From Pseudarthrobacter cellobiosi (GTDB lineage: Bacteria; Actinomycetota; Actinomycetes; Actinomycetales; Micrococcaceae): a DNA stretch of 64,000 nt. The stretch is taken from NCBI RefSeq assembly GCF_023913755.1, contig NZ_JAMXBJ010000040.1:1-64000 (forward strand), written 5' to 3'. The number at the start of each line of letters is the position of its first letter. Position 1 is the first letter of the stretch. Shown piece after piece: positions 24,994-37,876 of the stretch. Below the pieces are notes generated by a model. That model was not told the DNA's origin and ran no database searches. It saw nothing but the letters and a program-made list of their open reading frames with translations. The position numbers and the translations under genes are program-made.

Positions 24994-25971
24994 TTAGTTG
25001 AGCCAGGAATCTACAACCTGCTGATTCGCGTCCACCCACTTCTTGGCCGCGGCCGCGGGCGTCATACCGCCCTGGATGTCTGTGGCCACGGAGTTTTGAT
25101 CCTCGTTGGTCCATTTGAAGGCCTTGGCCAGTTTGGCTGCAGGTGAGCCGCTGTCCTCGAACTTCTTGGAAATGATCTTGTTCAGCGTGTAGGTCGGGTA
25201 GTCGCAGGCCACCTTCTCGGGCTCGGCGTCGCAGCCTTCGGTCCACTCCGGCAGATTGACCTTCTTGAGTGGAACTTCGGACAGGAACCACTGCGGCTCG
25301 TAGAAGTAGCCGAGCAACGGCGTCTTGTTCTGCTCCGCCGTCCGGAACGACTGGATCAGCGCCGCTTCCGAACCAGAGAAGACCACCTTGTAGTCGAGGT
25401 TGAGGTTTTTGACCAGCGCCTCGTCATTGGTGACGAAGGCCGGGTCGCCGTCCAGGAGCTGGCCTTTTCCGCCGGATTCGGATGTTGCGAACATTGAAGC
25501 GTACTTGTTCAGGTTCTTGCTGTCGGTGATGTCCGGGTACTTTTCTGCCATCCACGGCGGTACGTACCAGCCGATATGTCCTTCATTGCCGGTAGGGCCG
25601 GCGTCGACAGCGACTTTCTGCTCCGTGATGTATTGCTTGGCCAGATCCTCATGCCCCCAGTTTTCGATCACCACGTCCACTTCGCCTGAGGCAAAGCCCT
25701 GCCAGGAGATCTGCTCGTTAAGGTCCTTCTGGACCACGGTGCAGCCAAGCTTGTTCTCCGCCACATAGCTGTACACAGCGGCATTGGCCGTATACCCCAC
25801 CCAAGCGTTCATCGCGACATTAACACTTCCGCAGGGCGCCTCGGCAGCACCGGTGGCAGCAGCCACCTGGTTCACCGAGGCGCCGCCGCAACCAGCCAGT
25901 AGTAGGGCTGCGGCAGCAGCTCCAGCCACCGCCGGGACAGTTCGTTTCAACAGCAGTCCAGCTTTTTTCAT
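24994..25971 (-). CDS. Betaine/choline ABC transporter substrate-binding lipoprotein
   Basis: A 325-residue lipoprotein (lipobox LLLAGC, Cys26) of the ProX/OpuAC type. The domain starts with VNVAMNAWVGYTANAAVYSYV, followed by LNEQISWQGFASGEVDVVIENW and PPWMAEKYPDI. Trp/Tyr residues that form the quaternary-amine cage of this family are plentiful. It captures choline or glycine betaine outside the cell. The start at 25971 has GGAG 7 nt upstream. It is last in the operon and 75 bp downstream of the permease gene. Confidence 0.88.
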   Translation of the reverse strand: MKKAGLLLKRTVPAVAGAAAAALLLAGCGGASVNQVAAATGAAEAPCGSVNVAMNAWVGYTANAAVYSYVAENKLGCTVVQKDLNEQISWQGFASGEVDVVIENWGHEDLAKQYITEQKVAVDAGPTGNEGHIGWYVPPWMAEKYPDITDSKNLNKYASMFATSESGGKGQLLDGDPAFVTNDEALVKNLNLDYKVVFSGSEAALIQSFRTAEQNKTPLLGYFYEPQWFLSEVPLKKVNLPEWTEGCDAEPEKVACDYPTYTLNKIISKKFEDSGSPAAKLAKAFKWTNEDQNSVATDIQGGMTPAAAAKKWVDANQQVVDSWLN

Positions 25972-26046
25972 CTTTGGTCTCCTTGTTGGGGGGAATGCGT
26001 GGGGGTCCTCCATGCCCTGCGCCAGCCACAGGACGGTTACATGCGG

Positions 26047-28080
26047 TTAGGTTGATGGGGATTTGGGCGAGGGGATTTTCCGCACCGGGGTGGCTGCGGC
26101 AGCCTGGGTCATCCTGTCCAGCAGGATGCCGAGGAAGACAATTGCAAGGCCCGCGGCGAGGCCCTTGCCGAAGAGCGCGCTTTGGACAAAGCCGGCGACG
26201 ACGTCGTACCCGAGGCCGCCTGCGCCCACAAGTGCACCAACCACCACCATGGCCAGGACGTAGATCAGCCCCTGGTTGGCAGCGAGGGCCAGCGTCTGCC
26301 TGGCCATCGGAAGCTGGACTTTGGTAATGACTTGCCAGGGCGTTGAACCGCTGGCAACTGCGGCTTCGACCACGGTGGGGGAAATCGCTGCGATGCCGTC
26401 GGCCGTGATCTTGATGGCCACCGGGGCGGCATAGATGATGCCTGCGATGATCGCGGTGAAGCGCGTGGCTCCGAAGAGGCCAAGGAACGGCACAAGATAC
26501 ACAAAGGCGGGCATCGTCTGGCCCGCATCAAGTAGGGGCCGCATGATCTGGTCCACCCGCTCGGACCGGCCCATGGCCACCCCGAAGATGACGCCCAGGA
26601 CCATGACAACTGCGGTGGCCACCAGGGTTCCGGCAAGGGTGACCATGGAATCGCTCCAGAGGCCGAGGTAGATGATCACGCCCAGGCACGCCGTGGTCAG
26701 GGCAGCGAGCTTCCATCCGCCCAGCGCGTAGGCCGCAATGGCGATGACGGCGACGAGGAGGTAGAAGGGTGTGTCCGTCAGCAAGGACTGGAACGGGTTG
26801 AGGATTCCGGTGGTGACGGCTTCCCGGAAGGACACCGTGAACAACGACAGGTTGCTCTGCATCCACTGGCTGGCTGAGGCCACCGCTTGGACGATGACCG
26901 GACCGATGTTGAGATCCTTGGGGAACGCTGCTGCCCACAGCATGGTCCGGGAGAACTGCACCATGGCCATTGCCAGCACAAGGGTGATGCCGAGGAGGAT
27001 GTACCTGGTCCTGCGGGAAACCCTGCGGTTCCGGGCCGTCCCCGGGTCTGCGCGGCGGCTGGCGGCGGTGGTGACCCGGTCCAGCACGATCGCAAGCAGG
27101 ACGATGGAGAGCCCGGCGTTGACAGCTGTGCCGACGTCGAGCGATTGCAGCGCCCGTACCACCACCTGGCCAAGCCCGGGCGCCGCGATCAGCGCCGCGA
27201 TGGTGACCATGGACAGAGCCGCCATGGTGCTCTGGTTGATTCCCATGACGATGGTCCGCCGGGCCATGGGAAGCTGCAGGGTGACCAGCCGCTGCAGGCC
27301 CGTTGTGCCCAGCGAATCGGAGGCTTCACGGGTGTTCTCCGGGATGGCGCGGATGCCGTGTGCTGTCAGCCGGATCACGGGCGGTGCAGCGTAGATCACG
27401 GTGGCTATGACGGCCGACGCCGGGCCGATGAGGAAGACCAGGGCGAGCGGGGCCAGGTACACGAATGTCGGCAGGGTCTGCATAAAGTCCAGCACGGGCG
27501 TGATCACCTTGGCAACCCGGCCGTAGACGCCGGCCAGAACGCCGAGCGGGATCCCGACCAGAAGGGTCAGCAGCACTGCCGTGAGGACCAGGGCGAACGT
27601 GTACGTGGCTTCGAGGAACAGGCCCTGGAGGCCGAAGAACGTAAAAACGGCGACAGTCAGCAGCGCGACCCGCGCGTTGCCGATCGCGAAGGCGATCCAA
27701 CCCAGCAGGCCTACGGTTCCGAGCCAGCCGATCTCCGGCAGGCGCAGGCCCGTGGAAGTCGCGGCAAAGGTGGTGATGAACAGGTTGGCCACGGCGTCGA
27801 CGGTGGCACGCAAGGGCGTGAAGACGTACAGGAAGACGGGGTTGTCTGCGCGGTTCGCTGCTACCCATGCGTTGAACTGGTTCAGGGACCGGTGCAGGTC
27901 CGTCAGCTCTGAGGCGGGCAAGGTCAGGGTGGAGGTTCCGCGCAGGACAAGGAATCCCAGGATCCAGACAACGGCGGCGCCTCCCAGCAGGATGGTGCGG
28001 CGGCTCGGCCTGCGGCGCGGTTCACGGACGGGGACGGGCGTGGGTTGCACCGTTGCCCGATCTCGGACGAGGGTAGACAT
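26047..28080 (-). CDS. Betaine/choline ABC permease, two ProW domains fused
   Basis: A 677-residue membrane protein holding two ProW-like permease units in tandem. Each has the family signature: FMQTLPTFVYLAPLALVF with IYAAPPVIRLTAHGIRAIPE in the first half (about 200-330), and DAGQTMPAFVYLVPFLGLFG with IYAAPVAIKITADGIAAISP in the second (about 520-640). Each unit has the EAA loop that contacts the ATPase (SLGTTGLQRLVTLQLPMARR and GSTPWQVITKVQLPMARQ). Most relatives are homodimers of one unit. The ATG at 28080 overlaps the ATPase stop (TAATG), so both are translated together. Confidence 0.88.
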   Translation of the reverse strand: MSTLVRDRATVQPTPVPVREPRRRPSRRTILLGGAAVVWILGFLVLRGTSTLTLPASELTDLHRSLNQFNAWVAANRADNPVFLYVFTPLRATVDAVANLFITTFAATSTGLRLPEIGWLGTVGLLGWIAFAIGNARVALLTVAVFTFFGLQGLFLEATYTFALVLTAVLLTLLVGIPLGVLAGVYGRVAKVITPVLDFMQTLPTFVYLAPLALVFLIGPASAVIATVIYAAPPVIRLTAHGIRAIPENTREASDSLGTTGLQRLVTLQLPMARRTIVMGINQSTMAALSMVTIAALIAAPGLGQVVVRALQSLDVGTAVNAGLSIVLLAIVLDRVTTAASRRADPGTARNRRVSRRTRYILLGITLVLAMAMVQFSRTMLWAAAFPKDLNIGPVIVQAVASASQWMQSNLSLFTVSFREAVTTGILNPFQSLLTDTPFYLLVAVIAIAAYALGGWKLAALTTACLGVIIYLGLWSDSMVTLAGTLVATAVVMVLGVIFGVAMGRSERVDQIMRPLLDAGQTMPAFVYLVPFLGLFGATRFTAIIAGIIYAAPVAIKITADGIAAISPTVVEAAVASGSTPWQVITKVQLPMARQTLALAANQGLIYVLAMVVVGALVGAGGLGYDVVAGFVQSALFGKGLAAGLAIVFLGILLDRMTQAAAATPVRKIPSPKSPST

Positions 28081-29114
28081 TAGGCCGCTGCTTCCGCGGG
28101 CTGCAGCACCGACAGGATGCTGTCGCGGTCGATCTGCCCCGTAATCCTGCCGCCATCTTCCACCAGGACGGGGCAGGAGGAGTGCATGACCGCCGCTATG
28201 GCATCCCGGATGATCATCCGGGAACTGAGGACCGGCGCGTCTCCCGGCGTTCCGGCCGCCACGGGCCGGGTGATCCATTTCAGGGTCAGGACATCCGCGC
28301 GTGGGACCTCGGACACAAAATCCTCAATATACTTGTCCGCCGGGGACCCCACCAGGTCGTCCCCAGTACCGCACTGGACCATCTCGCCGTTGCGCATGAT
28401 CAGGATGCGGTCCCCGAGCTTGAGCGCCTCGGACAGGTCATGGGTCACGAACACCATGGTCTTGCCCATCTCCTTGTGCAGCCGGATGACTTCCGCCTGC
28501 ATGTCCCGGCGGATCAGCGGATCCAGCGCGGAGAACGGTTCGTCGAAGAGGATGGTGTCCGGATCGCCGGCCAGGGCCCGGCCCAGGCCGACGCGCTGCT
28601 GCATTCCCCCTGAAAGCTGGTCGGGGTAGTGCTGTTCATAGCCTTTCAGGCCAACCAGTTCGATGATTTCCCGCGCCCTGGCGTAGCGTTCTTTCTTGGC
28701 CGCCCCGCGGATCTGCAGCCCGTAGGAGACGTTGTCCAGCACGGTGCGGTGGGGAAGGAGACCGAAGTGCTGGAACACCATGGACATCTTCCGCCGGCGC
28801 AGTTCGCGCAGCTCGGCGACGCCTGCCTGCAGGACGTCCTTCCCGTCCACCAGGACCTGCCCCGATGTGGGTTCGATCAACCGGGTCAGACAGCGGATCA
28901 GGGTGGATTTGCCGGATCCGGAAAGTCCCATGACCACAAAGACCTCGCCCTTGGCCACGTCGAAGCACAGGTCGCGGACGGCTGCCACGCAGCCGGTGCG
29001 TTCCAGCAGCTCCGCGGAGTTGAGAGCCGAGAGCTCCGGATTGTTGGGGATCTTATCGCCCCCGGGTCCGAAGACCTTCCAGAGGTTGCGCACTGAGATG
29101 TCGGGGCTGTTCAT
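28080..29114 (-). CDS. Betaine/choline ABC transporter ATPase
   Basis: A 344-residue ATPase of the ProV type. Walker A is GLSGSGKST, the signature [10 protein letters not shown] and Walker [12 protein letters not shown]. The C-terminal part (about 270-344) contains a single CBS-like region ([25 protein letters not shown]), which in this family adjusts transport to ionic strength. The start at 29114 has GGAGT 7 nt upstream and overlaps the preceding gene's stop (ATGA). Adjacent genes link it to choline or glycine betaine import. Confidence 0.9.
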   Translation of the reverse strand: MNSPDISVRNLWKVFGPGGDKIPNNPELSALNSAELLERTGCVAAVRDLCFDVAKGEVFVVMGLSGSGKSTLIRCLTRLIEPTSGQVLVDGKDVLQAGVAELRELRRRKMSMVFQHFGLLPHRTVLDNVSYGLQIRGAAKKERYARAREIIELVGLKGYEQHYPDQLSGGMQQRVGLGRALAGDPDTILFDEPFSALDPLIRRDMQAEVIRLHKEMGKTMVFVTHDLSEALKLGDRILIMRNGEMVQCGTGDDLVGSPADKYIEDFVSEVPRADVLTLKWITRPVAAGTPGDAPVLSSRMIIRDAIAAVMHSSCPVLVEDGGRITGQIDRDSILSVLQPAEAAA

Positions 29115-30664
29115 TGCTGTACTCCTGCCTGTGGAGGCTCGAACCAGTGGCTGGGCTTGGGATTGATGTTTTGCCAGATGTGCTTGGTTTCGCGGTACTC
29201 TGCCAGACCTTGGAGCCCCAGTTCGCGGCCGTTTCCGGACTTGCCGAATCCGCCCCACTCTGCCTGGGGAACGTAGGGGTGGTAGTCGTTGATCCACACG
29301 GTGCCGTGGCGGAGTGCACCAGCCACGCGCTGCGCCCGCGATCCGTCGTTTGTCCAGACGGCGCCGGCCAGTCCGTAGGCGGTGTCGTTGGCCAGCTTGA
29401 TGGATTCTTCCTCCGTGCTGAAGGTCTCCACGGTCAGGACTGGTCCGAACGACTCATCCTGGACTGCGTTCATGGAGGTGTGGCAACCGTCCAGGATGGT
29501 GGGAGGGTAGTAGCTGCCGAGTGCCATCGCACCGGTATCGGGGATATAGCCGCCGCACAGAAGCGTGGCTCCTTCGTCAATGCCGGCCTGGACGTAGGCG
29601 TGGACCTTGTCACGGTGTGCAGCCGAGATCAGCGGGCCGGTCTCCGCGAGCTCGTCGAAGGGGCCGCCAAGCCGGATGGCCTGCGCACGTCGCACCAGTT
29701 CCGCCACGAATTCGTCGTGGATCGATTCTTCGATGATGAGTCTGGTTCCGGCCGAGCACACCTGACCCGAATGCAGGAACACCGCGGTGAGGGCGTTGTC
29801 CAGGGCGGACTCGCGGTCGGCATCGGCGAAGACGATGTTCGGATTCTTCCCGCCCAGTTCCAAGGCAACCCGCTTCACCGTGTTGGCCGCGGACTTCATG
29901 ATGTTGATCCCGGTGGCCAGGCCACCGGTGAACGAGACCAGGTCAACGTCCGGGCTTTCGCTCAGGACTGCGCCGACGTCGGGACCGGTGCCGGTGACGA
30001 GGTTGGCGACCCCGGCCGGCAGCCCGGCCTCAAGGAGCGTATCCATCAGCAGGATGGAGGTGGAGGGAGTCAGCTCACTGGGTTTCAGGACGAAGGTATT
30101 GCCGGCCAACAAGGCCGGGGCCACCTTCCAGGACGCCTGCAGGAGGGGGTAGTTCCATGGCGTGATGAGCCCGCACACACCCACAGGGGCGTGGACCACG
30201 CGGCTGATGGTGTCTGGTATCCCGGTATCGATCACGCGGCCGGCGTCCGTTCCGGCGATGCCACCGTAGTACCTGAAGCAGGCGGCGATATCGTCGATGT
30301 CGTATTCCGCTTCGACGTAGCGTTTGCCTGTGTCGAGGGCTTCGGCCCGGGCGTAGAGCGCCTTGTCGCGTTCCAGCAGTTCGGCGGTGCGGAGCAGAAC
30401 CTGTCCGCGTTCCTTCTCGCTGGTGCCGGGCCACGCGCCGCCGTCGAAAGCCCTGCGGGCGCTGGCAACCGCGGCCTCGGCATCGGCGGCCGTGGATTCG
30501 GCGACCTCGGCGACTTTTTCACCGTCCGCCGGGCATGTGATGACCCGCGTTTTCCCGGCGCCGGATTCGCTCCACCGGCCGTCCACGAAGAGGCCGCGTA
30601 CCGGCGCCGCATCCTGGTCCATCACGGTCCGGCTGTCGATCCCGGCAAGCTGAACGCCGCTCAT
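29111..30664 (-). CDS. betB: Betaine aldehyde dehydrogenase
   Basis: A 517-residue aldehyde dehydrogenase that oxidises betaine aldehyde to glycine betaine with NAD(P). The catalytic Glu is in [11 protein letters not shown] (Glu269) and the catalytic Cys in [10 protein letters not shown] (Cys303), with the NAD-binding [18 protein letters not shown] and [10 protein letters not shown]. The start is ATG 30664, which overlaps the choline dehydrogenase stop (ATGA); a much longer frame extends into that gene and is not real. Its own stop overlaps the ABC ATPase start. The pairing with betA settles the substrate. Confidence 0.92.
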   Translation of the reverse strand: MSGVQLAGIDSRTVMDQDAAPVRGLFVDGRWSESGAGKTRVITCPADGEKVAEVAESTAADAEAAVASARRAFDGGAWPGTSEKERGQVLLRTAELLERDKALYARAEALDTGKRYVEAEYDIDDIAACFRYYGGIAGTDAGRVIDTGIPDTISRVVHAPVGVCGLITPWNYPLLQASWKVAPALLAGNTFVLKPSELTPSTSILLMDTLLEAGLPAGVANLVTGTGPDVGAVLSESPDVDLVSFTGGLATGINIMKSAANTVKRVALELGGKNPNIVFADADRESALDNALTAVFLHSGQVCSAGTRLIIEESIHDEFVAELVRRAQAIRLGGPFDELAETGPLISAAHRDKVHAYVQAGIDEGATLLCGGYIPDTGAMALGSYYPPTILDGCHTSMNAVQDESFGPVLTVETFSTEEESIKLANDTAYGLAGAVWTNDGSRAQRVAGALRHGTVWINDYHPYVPQAEWGGFGKSGNGRELGLQGLAEYRETKHIWQNINPKPSHWFEPPQAGVQQ

Positions 30665-32358
30665 GAGCGACCCAGGCTTGGTGCGGCTTCGGGAGCCACT
30701 GCGGATTCGTGCCGGTAGAAGTCCGCGTGCTCGGGTGCCAGCGGCGTACGGCCCAGGATGAGGTCCGCGGCCTTTTCGGCGAGCATCATTACCGGGGCGT
30801 AGATGTTGCCGTTCGTCACGTAGGGCATAGCGGAGGCATCCGCCACGCGGAGCCCCGAGGTGCCGTGGACCTTCATGGTGAGCGGATCCACCACCGCCAG
30901 GGGGTCGGAGGCCGGGCCTATCTTGGCGGTGCAGGAGGGGTGGAGCGCCGTTTCGGCATCCCGGGCCACCCAGTCGAGGATCTCCTCGTCCGTCTGGACG
31001 GAGGGGCCGGGCGAGAGTTCGCCGCCACTGTAGGGCGCGAGGGCCGGCTGGGAGAGGATGTCGCGGGTGACCCGGATGGCCTCCACCCATTCGCGCCGAT
31101 CCTGGTCCGTGGACAGGTAGTTGAACTGCATGGACGGGTGCGCGGCGGGGTCCGTGGACGTGATCTTCAGGCTGCCTCTGGCGTCGGAGTACATGGGGCC
31201 CACGTGGACCTGATACCCGTGCTTGGCGTCGGCTTTCTGGCCGTCGTAGCGCACAGCCACCGGCAGGAAGTGGAACATCAGGTTGGGGTAGGCGACGTCT
31301 TCGTTGGAGCGGACGAACCCGCCTCCTTCGAAGTGGTTGGTGGCTGCGGGGCCCTTGCGGCCGAGCAGCCACTGGAGTCCGATCAGCGGGTAGCGCCAGA
31401 GGCTGAGGTTCGGCTGCATGGACACGGGCTGTGTGCAGGAGTGCTGGACGTACACTTCCAGGTGGTCCTGCAGGTTTTCGCCGACTCCCGGCAGGTCCAC
31501 CACGGGCTTGATGCCCAGCGACAACAGGAGCGCGGAATCCCCCACGCCGGAGAGCTGCAGCAACTGGGGCGTATTGATCGCGCCGCCGCACAGCACCACT
31601 TCCTTGGCGTTGACCGTGTGCAGCCGGCCGTTCCGGCGGTAGGTGACCCCTGTGGCCGTTGTGCCGTCGAAATTGACCTTGGCCGCAAGCGCCCGGGTGC
31701 GGACCGTCAGGTTTTTCCGGCCCTTATTGGGGCGCAGATAGGCACGTGACGCCGAGAGCCGCTGGCCCTTGTGGACGTTTCGGTCGAACGGGCCGAAGCC
31801 CTCCTGCCGGTACCCGTTGACGTCATCGGTGCGCTTGTGGCCCGCTTCCTCGGAGGCGCGGAAGAAGGCCTGGAACAGGGGATTGCGGGCGGGCCCGCGC
31901 TCCAGGACCAGGGGTCCGTCATGGCCGCGCAGTTCATCGTCCGGAGCTGCGGCGAGCGCGGTTTCCATGCGCTTGAAGTAGGGCAGGCAATGCGCGAAAT
32001 CCCAGGTTTCCATGCCGGCGTCAGCTCCCCAGCGTTCGTAGTCCAGGGGGTTGCCGCGCTGGAATATCATGCCGTTGATGGAGCTGGAGCCGCCCAGCAC
32101 CTTGCCGCGGGCGTGGGCGATCCTGCGGCCGTGCATGCGGGGTTCGGGGTCGGATTCGTATTGCCAGTCGTAGAACCTGTTGCCACTAGGGAAGGTCAGG
32201 GCCGCCGGCATCTGGATGAAAAGGTCCCACGGGTAGTCGCTGCGTCCGGCTTCAAGGACCAGCACGGTGTGCGTCCCGTCCGCGCTCAGCCTGTCCGCCA
32301 GGACGGATCCGGCGCTTCCGCCGCCGACAATCACGTAGTCGTAGCTCTCGTTCGTCAT
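30661..32358 (-). CDS. betA: Choline dehydrogenase (GMC flavoprotein)
   Basis: A 565-residue FAD enzyme oxidising choline to betaine aldehyde. N-terminal FAD-binding [16 protein letters not shown], the GMC motif [16 protein letters not shown], the second signature [16 protein letters not shown], and the C-terminal active-site regions [13 protein letters not shown] and [20 protein letters not shown] are all present. Length is normal for BetA. ATG at 32358 begins right before the FAD motif. It is followed at once by betB (overlapping start and stop), and preceded by the dimethylglycine oxidase gene at a 60-bp gap. Confidence 0.93.
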   Translation of the reverse strand: MTNESYDYVIVGGGSAGSVLADRLSADGTHTVLVLEAGRSDYPWDLFIQMPAALTFPSGNRFYDWQYESDPEPRMHGRRIAHARGKVLGGSSSINGMIFQRGNPLDYERWGADAGMETWDFAHCLPYFKRMETALAAAPDDELRGHDGPLVLERGPARNPLFQAFFRASEEAGHKRTDDVNGYRQEGFGPFDRNVHKGQRLSASRAYLRPNKGRKNLTVRTRALAAKVNFDGTTATGVTYRRNGRLHTVNAKEVVLCGGAINTPQLLQLSGVGDSALLLSLGIKPVVDLPGVGENLQDHLEVYVQHSCTQPVSMQPNLSLWRYPLIGLQWLLGRKGPAATNHFEGGGFVRSNEDVAYPNLMFHFLPVAVRYDGQKADAKHGYQVHVGPMYSDARGSLKITSTDPAAHPSMQFNYLSTDQDRREWVEAIRVTRDILSQPALAPYSGGELSPGPSVQTDEEILDWVARDAETALHPSCTAKIGPASDPLAVVDPLTMKVHGTSGLRVADASAMPYVTNGNIYAPVMMLAEKAADLILGRTPLAPEHADFYRHESAVAPEAAPSLGRS

Positions 32359-32418
32359 CAGGTAAATCTCCTTGGGGCGTGGTCTGGGAGGAGTGTTGAA
32401 GGGCCTGGATGGTCCGGT

Positions 32419-34935
<2,517 letters not shown>

Positions 34936-34980
34936 TTACTGCGTGCATGGAAGCGGCCCTTGGGGGCCGGCGGTGTGGCT

Positions 34981-35955
34981 CTAGCGGAAAACGACGGTCC
35001 GGGAGCCGTTGAGGAGGACGCGGTGTTGGCAATGCCACTTCACCGCGCGGGAGAAGGCGATCGCTTCGGCGTCACGGCCTGCTGTTACCAGGGAATCCGG
35101 GTCCACGCCGTGGTCCACCCGGAAGACTTCCTGCTCGATGATGGGACCTTCGTCGAGGTCGCCGGTGACGTAGTGGGCAGTGGCCCCGACCACCTTCACG
35201 CCGCGTTCATAGGCCTGGTGGTAGGGCTTGGCCCCTTTGAATCCGGGCAGGAAAGAATGGTGGATGTTGATGGCCCGGCCGTGGAGTTCCCGGCAGAGGC
35301 CGTCGGAGAGCACCTGCATGTAGCGGGCCAGCACCACAAGGTCCGCGTCGTATTCGTCCACGAGTTCCAGGAGCCGGGACTCCGCCTGCGGTTTGGTGGA
35401 CGCCGTTACGGGTACGTGAACGAAGGGAAGCCCTGCTGTTTCCGCCATCGGGCGCAGGTCCTCATGGTTGGAGACGACGGCGGCGATGTCCGCCCCCAGG
35501 CTCCCGGCGCGCCAGCGGAAAATGAGGTCATTGAGGCAGTGGCCGAACTTGGAGACCATCACCAGGATGCGCTGCGGCCTGTCGTCGTGGAAGCTGTAGG
35601 CCATACCGAACTCGCCGGCGATCTCCGCGAAGTCGGCCGCCAGGGAATCGGCCGTGCTGGCGGCGCTGCCGGCACGATTGCCAGCAGTTCCTGCCAGCGT
35701 GCCGGTGAAGGCGGTGCGCAGGAAGAGGGTATTGCTGACGTGGTCGTCGAACTGCTGGTGCTCGGCGATGTCGAAGCCGCGCATCGCGAGGAAGCTGGAC
35801 ACGGCGTGGACGATCCCACGGCGCTCGGGACAGGCAACGGTGAGGACGAACGGCGTCGCCTGCTGCCCGGATCCCGCCAGTTTCTGCCCGACGGGGGCCG
35901 CGGAACGGGTCCGTTCCTGCAGCTCGTAGCTCAGTTGTAGGGTCAAGAACTTCAC
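34981..35955 (-). CDS. purU: Formyltetrahydrofolate deformylase (first copy)
   Basis: A 324-residue enzyme that hydrolyses 10-formyl-tetrahydrofolate to formate and tetrahydrofolate. An ACT domain (about 35-120; ERRGIVHAVSSFLAMRGFDI) precedes the formyltransferase-like catalytic domain with GRAINIHHSFLPGFKGAKPY (Asn, His) and LDEGPIIEQ (Asp). The start is GTG 35955, but a TTG at 35946 with AAGAGGTG before it fits ribosome spacing better. Here it would recycle folate loaded by dimethylglycine oxidase. A second copy lies at 51692-52588. It carries an alanine/threonine-rich insert near residues 85-105. Confidence 0.92.
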   Translation of the reverse strand: MKFLTLQLSYELQERTRSAAPVGQKLAGSGQQATPFVLTVACPERRGIVHAVSSFLAMRGFDIAEHQQFDDHVSNTLFLRTAFTGTLAGTAGNRAGSAASTADSLAADFAEIAGEFGMAYSFHDDRPQRILVMVSKFGHCLNDLIFRWRAGSLGADIAAVVSNHEDLRPMAETAGLPFVHVPVTASTKPQAESRLLELVDEYDADLVVLARYMQVLSDGLCRELHGRAINIHHSFLPGFKGAKPYHQAYERGVKVVGATAHYVTGDLDEGPIIEQEVFRVDHGVDPDSLVTAGRDAEAIAFSRAVKWHCQHRVLLNGSRTVVFR

Positions 35956-35990
35956 CTCTTAGCTTGAAATGGAGTACTGCCTGATGGTGC

Positions 35991-36341
35991 CTAGACGTGG
36001 CCGTTGACGGTCAGGCCCGGTGGAAGATTGGGTGCCTCGCTGGATTCCTCGACCATGATCTGGCCGTCCACCACGGAGACCTTGTGGACTCGCACCGGCA
36101 GCTTGGCCGGCGGGGCGTCCACTTCGCCCGTGCGGAGATTGAATTTGGATGCGTGAAGGGGGCATTCCACCTCGCAGCCTTCCACCCACCCGTCTGCGAG
36201 CGACGCGTCCTGATGGGTGCAGGTGTCGTCCAGGGCGAAGAGCTCGCCGTCCTCTGTGTGGAAGACAGCGATTGGTGGGGACGTGTCGAGACGGACTGCG
36301 TCTCCGGGGGCCAATGCGGTGAGTGGGCAGGCGATGTGCAT
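35991..36341 (-). CDS. Rieske [2Fe-2S] ferredoxin of the betaine demethylase
   Basis: A 116-residue Rieske-type ferredoxin with the two Cys-His pairs: CTH at residues 41-43 and CPLH at 60-63. No extra domain is present. It starts with ATG 36341 and is the first gene of the long leftward operon. Its divergent neighbours are a ferredoxin reductase and a Rieske oxygenase. Together they form a likely three-component glycine betaine monooxygenase, with this protein as the electron shuttle. Confidence 0.85.
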   Translation of the reverse strand: MHIACPLTALAPGDAVRLDTSPPIAVFHTEDGELFALDDTCTHQDASLADGWVEGCEVECPLHASKFNLRTGEVDAPPAKLPVRVHKVSVVDGQIMVEESSEAPNLPPGLTVNGHV

Positions 36342-36575
36342 CTGATAAACCTCTTTCCCAGTTGACGGGCTCAGCCCGGCCAGCGGGTTGTGCCATCATC
36401 AACGCCGATCACAATACGCAACAGAGTGATCCATGCCACACTGCCTTGTCAAGGGGGTCCCGCTTAACAAAACGAACCCTTGACACCCCCTTATGGTCTG
36501 CGTCACGCTGTCTCGCATACAGAACGTTGTTGCGTCATACGCAATTTGTTGCATTCGTGCAACGGGAAGGCGGCC
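36342..36575. promoter_or_regulatory. Divergent regulatory region with shared operator
   Basis: The 234-bp gap holds TTGCGTCATACGCAA at 36530-36544, a perfect palindrome with a 3-bp spacer, 32 bp upstream of the reductase start. A half-site TACGCAA is at 36415-36421 nearer the ferredoxin gene. Both match the site at 17009-17023. TTGACA boxes occur on each strand (36480-36485 plus; 36452-36447 minus), but good -10 boxes are not evident. An 8-bp inverted repeat AAGGGGGT / ACCCCCTT spans 36451-36492. Confidence 0.6.
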
Positions 36576-37826
36576 ATGCAGACACTGGCAATAGTGGGGG
36601 CGTCCTTGGCGGGAATCTCGGCCGCACGTGCCGCACGTGCCCAAGGCTTCGCCGGAAGGCTCATCCTGATCGGTGACGAACCGCAGCGGCCCTACGACAG
36701 ACCGCCCCTGTCCAAGGATTTCCTGGCGGGAAAAATCAGTCCGGAACACCTTCTCCTGGAGACGCCAGAAGAACGTGAAGGCGGAGATCCGCTCCAGGCC
36801 GAGTGGCTGCTGGGATCAGCGGCCCGCAACCTGGATGCCGAGACCCGGACGTTAACACTCAACGACGGCACGGAAATAAAGGCCGACGGCGTGGTCATCG
36901 CCACGGGGTCATCCGCGCGGACGCTGCCTGAACTCGCCGGGCTGGCGAACGTCTATACCCTGCGGACCGTGGACGACGCGCAGGACCTGGCTCCCGAACT
37001 GGTGCCGGGGACCAGGCTCGTCATCATCGGCGCCGGTTTCATCGGCGCCGAGGTGGCCTCCACCGCCTGCGCCCTCGGGGTTGAAGTCACCGTCGTCTGC
37101 TCGGGCGCCGTTCCGCTCGGCCGCCCTCTGGGTGCGGAGATGGCGGGAACCCTGGCCGCGTTACATGGAATTAACGGGGTGGAGCTGATTTGTGACGCGG
37201 CCATCGAGTCCTATTACAGCGGCGAGGGAGTTGTCACTGGACTGCGCCTCGCGGACGGCCGCTACGTGCCAGCCGACGTCGTGCTGGTCGCCATCGGGGC
37301 CGTGCCCAACACGGCCTGGCTTGCTGGCTCCGGCATCGAGCTCGGCGACGGCGTCCTGTGCGATCCGATGGGCCGGACCAACGTGCCGGGCGTGGTCGCC
37401 GTCGGCGACTGTGCTGCATGGCTGGACGAAGAGTCCGGAAAGTACCGCCGCGTGGAGCACTGGAGCGGCGCCGTGGAGCGCCCGGCGCTCGCCGTTACGG
37501 CGCTCCTGGACCCCGGGGCCGCCCGTCAGCCGCTGAACCTGCCGTATTTCTGGTCCGACCAGTACAACGTCAGGATCCAGTTCGCCGGTCACGCCCACGA
37601 CGCCGACAGGGTGGACATTGAGGCCGGAGATCCCGCGGCTCACAGTTTCTTGGCCGTCTATTACCGCGGCGGCCAGCCTGTAGCCGTCCTTGGCGCCAAC
37701 CAGCCCCGCCTCTTCACCAAGTGGCGGCGGCAACTGAACGCCGCACGAGCCGCAGCTACCCACGCCCCTCCAGCCCAGACCACCGCTGCCCAGCCTGCGC
37801 TGGCAGCATCCGCCAGTTTCGCCTAA
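36576..37826 (+). CDS. Ferredoxin reductase (FAD/NAD) of the betaine demethylase
   Basis: A 416-residue oxygenase-type ferredoxin reductase. It has an FAD-binding LAIVGASLAGISAARAARA, a second Rossmann motif LVIIGAGFIGAEVASTACAL for NAD, and the family loop GDEPQRPYDRPPLSKDFL. The final TNVPGVVAVGDCAAW motif and C-terminal domain are present. The last 30 residues are an Ala/Thr/Pro-rich tail. The ATG at 36576 follows GGGAAGG. It is followed by the Rieske oxygenase gene (50 bp gap), and faces the Rieske ferredoxin, so it should pass electrons NADH -> reductase -> ferredoxin -> oxygenase. Confidence 0.9.
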   Translation: MQTLAIVGASLAGISAARAARAQGFAGRLILIGDEPQRPYDRPPLSKDFLAGKISPEHLLLETPEEREGGDPLQAEWLLGSAARNLDAETRTLTLNDGTEIKADGVVIATGSSARTLPELAGLANVYTLRTVDDAQDLAPELVPGTRLVIIGAGFIGAEVASTACALGVEVTVVCSGAVPLGRPLGAEMAGTLAALHGINGVELICDAAIESYYSGEGVVTGLRLADGRYVPADVVLVAIGAVPNTAWLAGSGIELGDGVLCDPMGRTNVPGVVAVGDCAAWLDEESGKYRRVEHWSGAVERPALAVTALLDPGAARQPLNLPYFWSDQYNVRIQFAGHAHDADRVDIEAGDPAAHSFLAVYYRGGQPVAVLGANQPRLFTKWRRQLNAARAAATHAPPAQTTAAQPALAASASFA

Positions 37827-37876
37827 TCCCGATACACCTTCCAAACCCCGACGTCAGTCACCGCAGAGGAGTAAGA

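Noticed and set aside
30665..31591. N-terminal extension of betaine aldehyde dehydrogenase
   Set aside because: The extension is an alternative frame of the choline dehydrogenase gene; the true start at 30664 overlaps its stop by ATGA.
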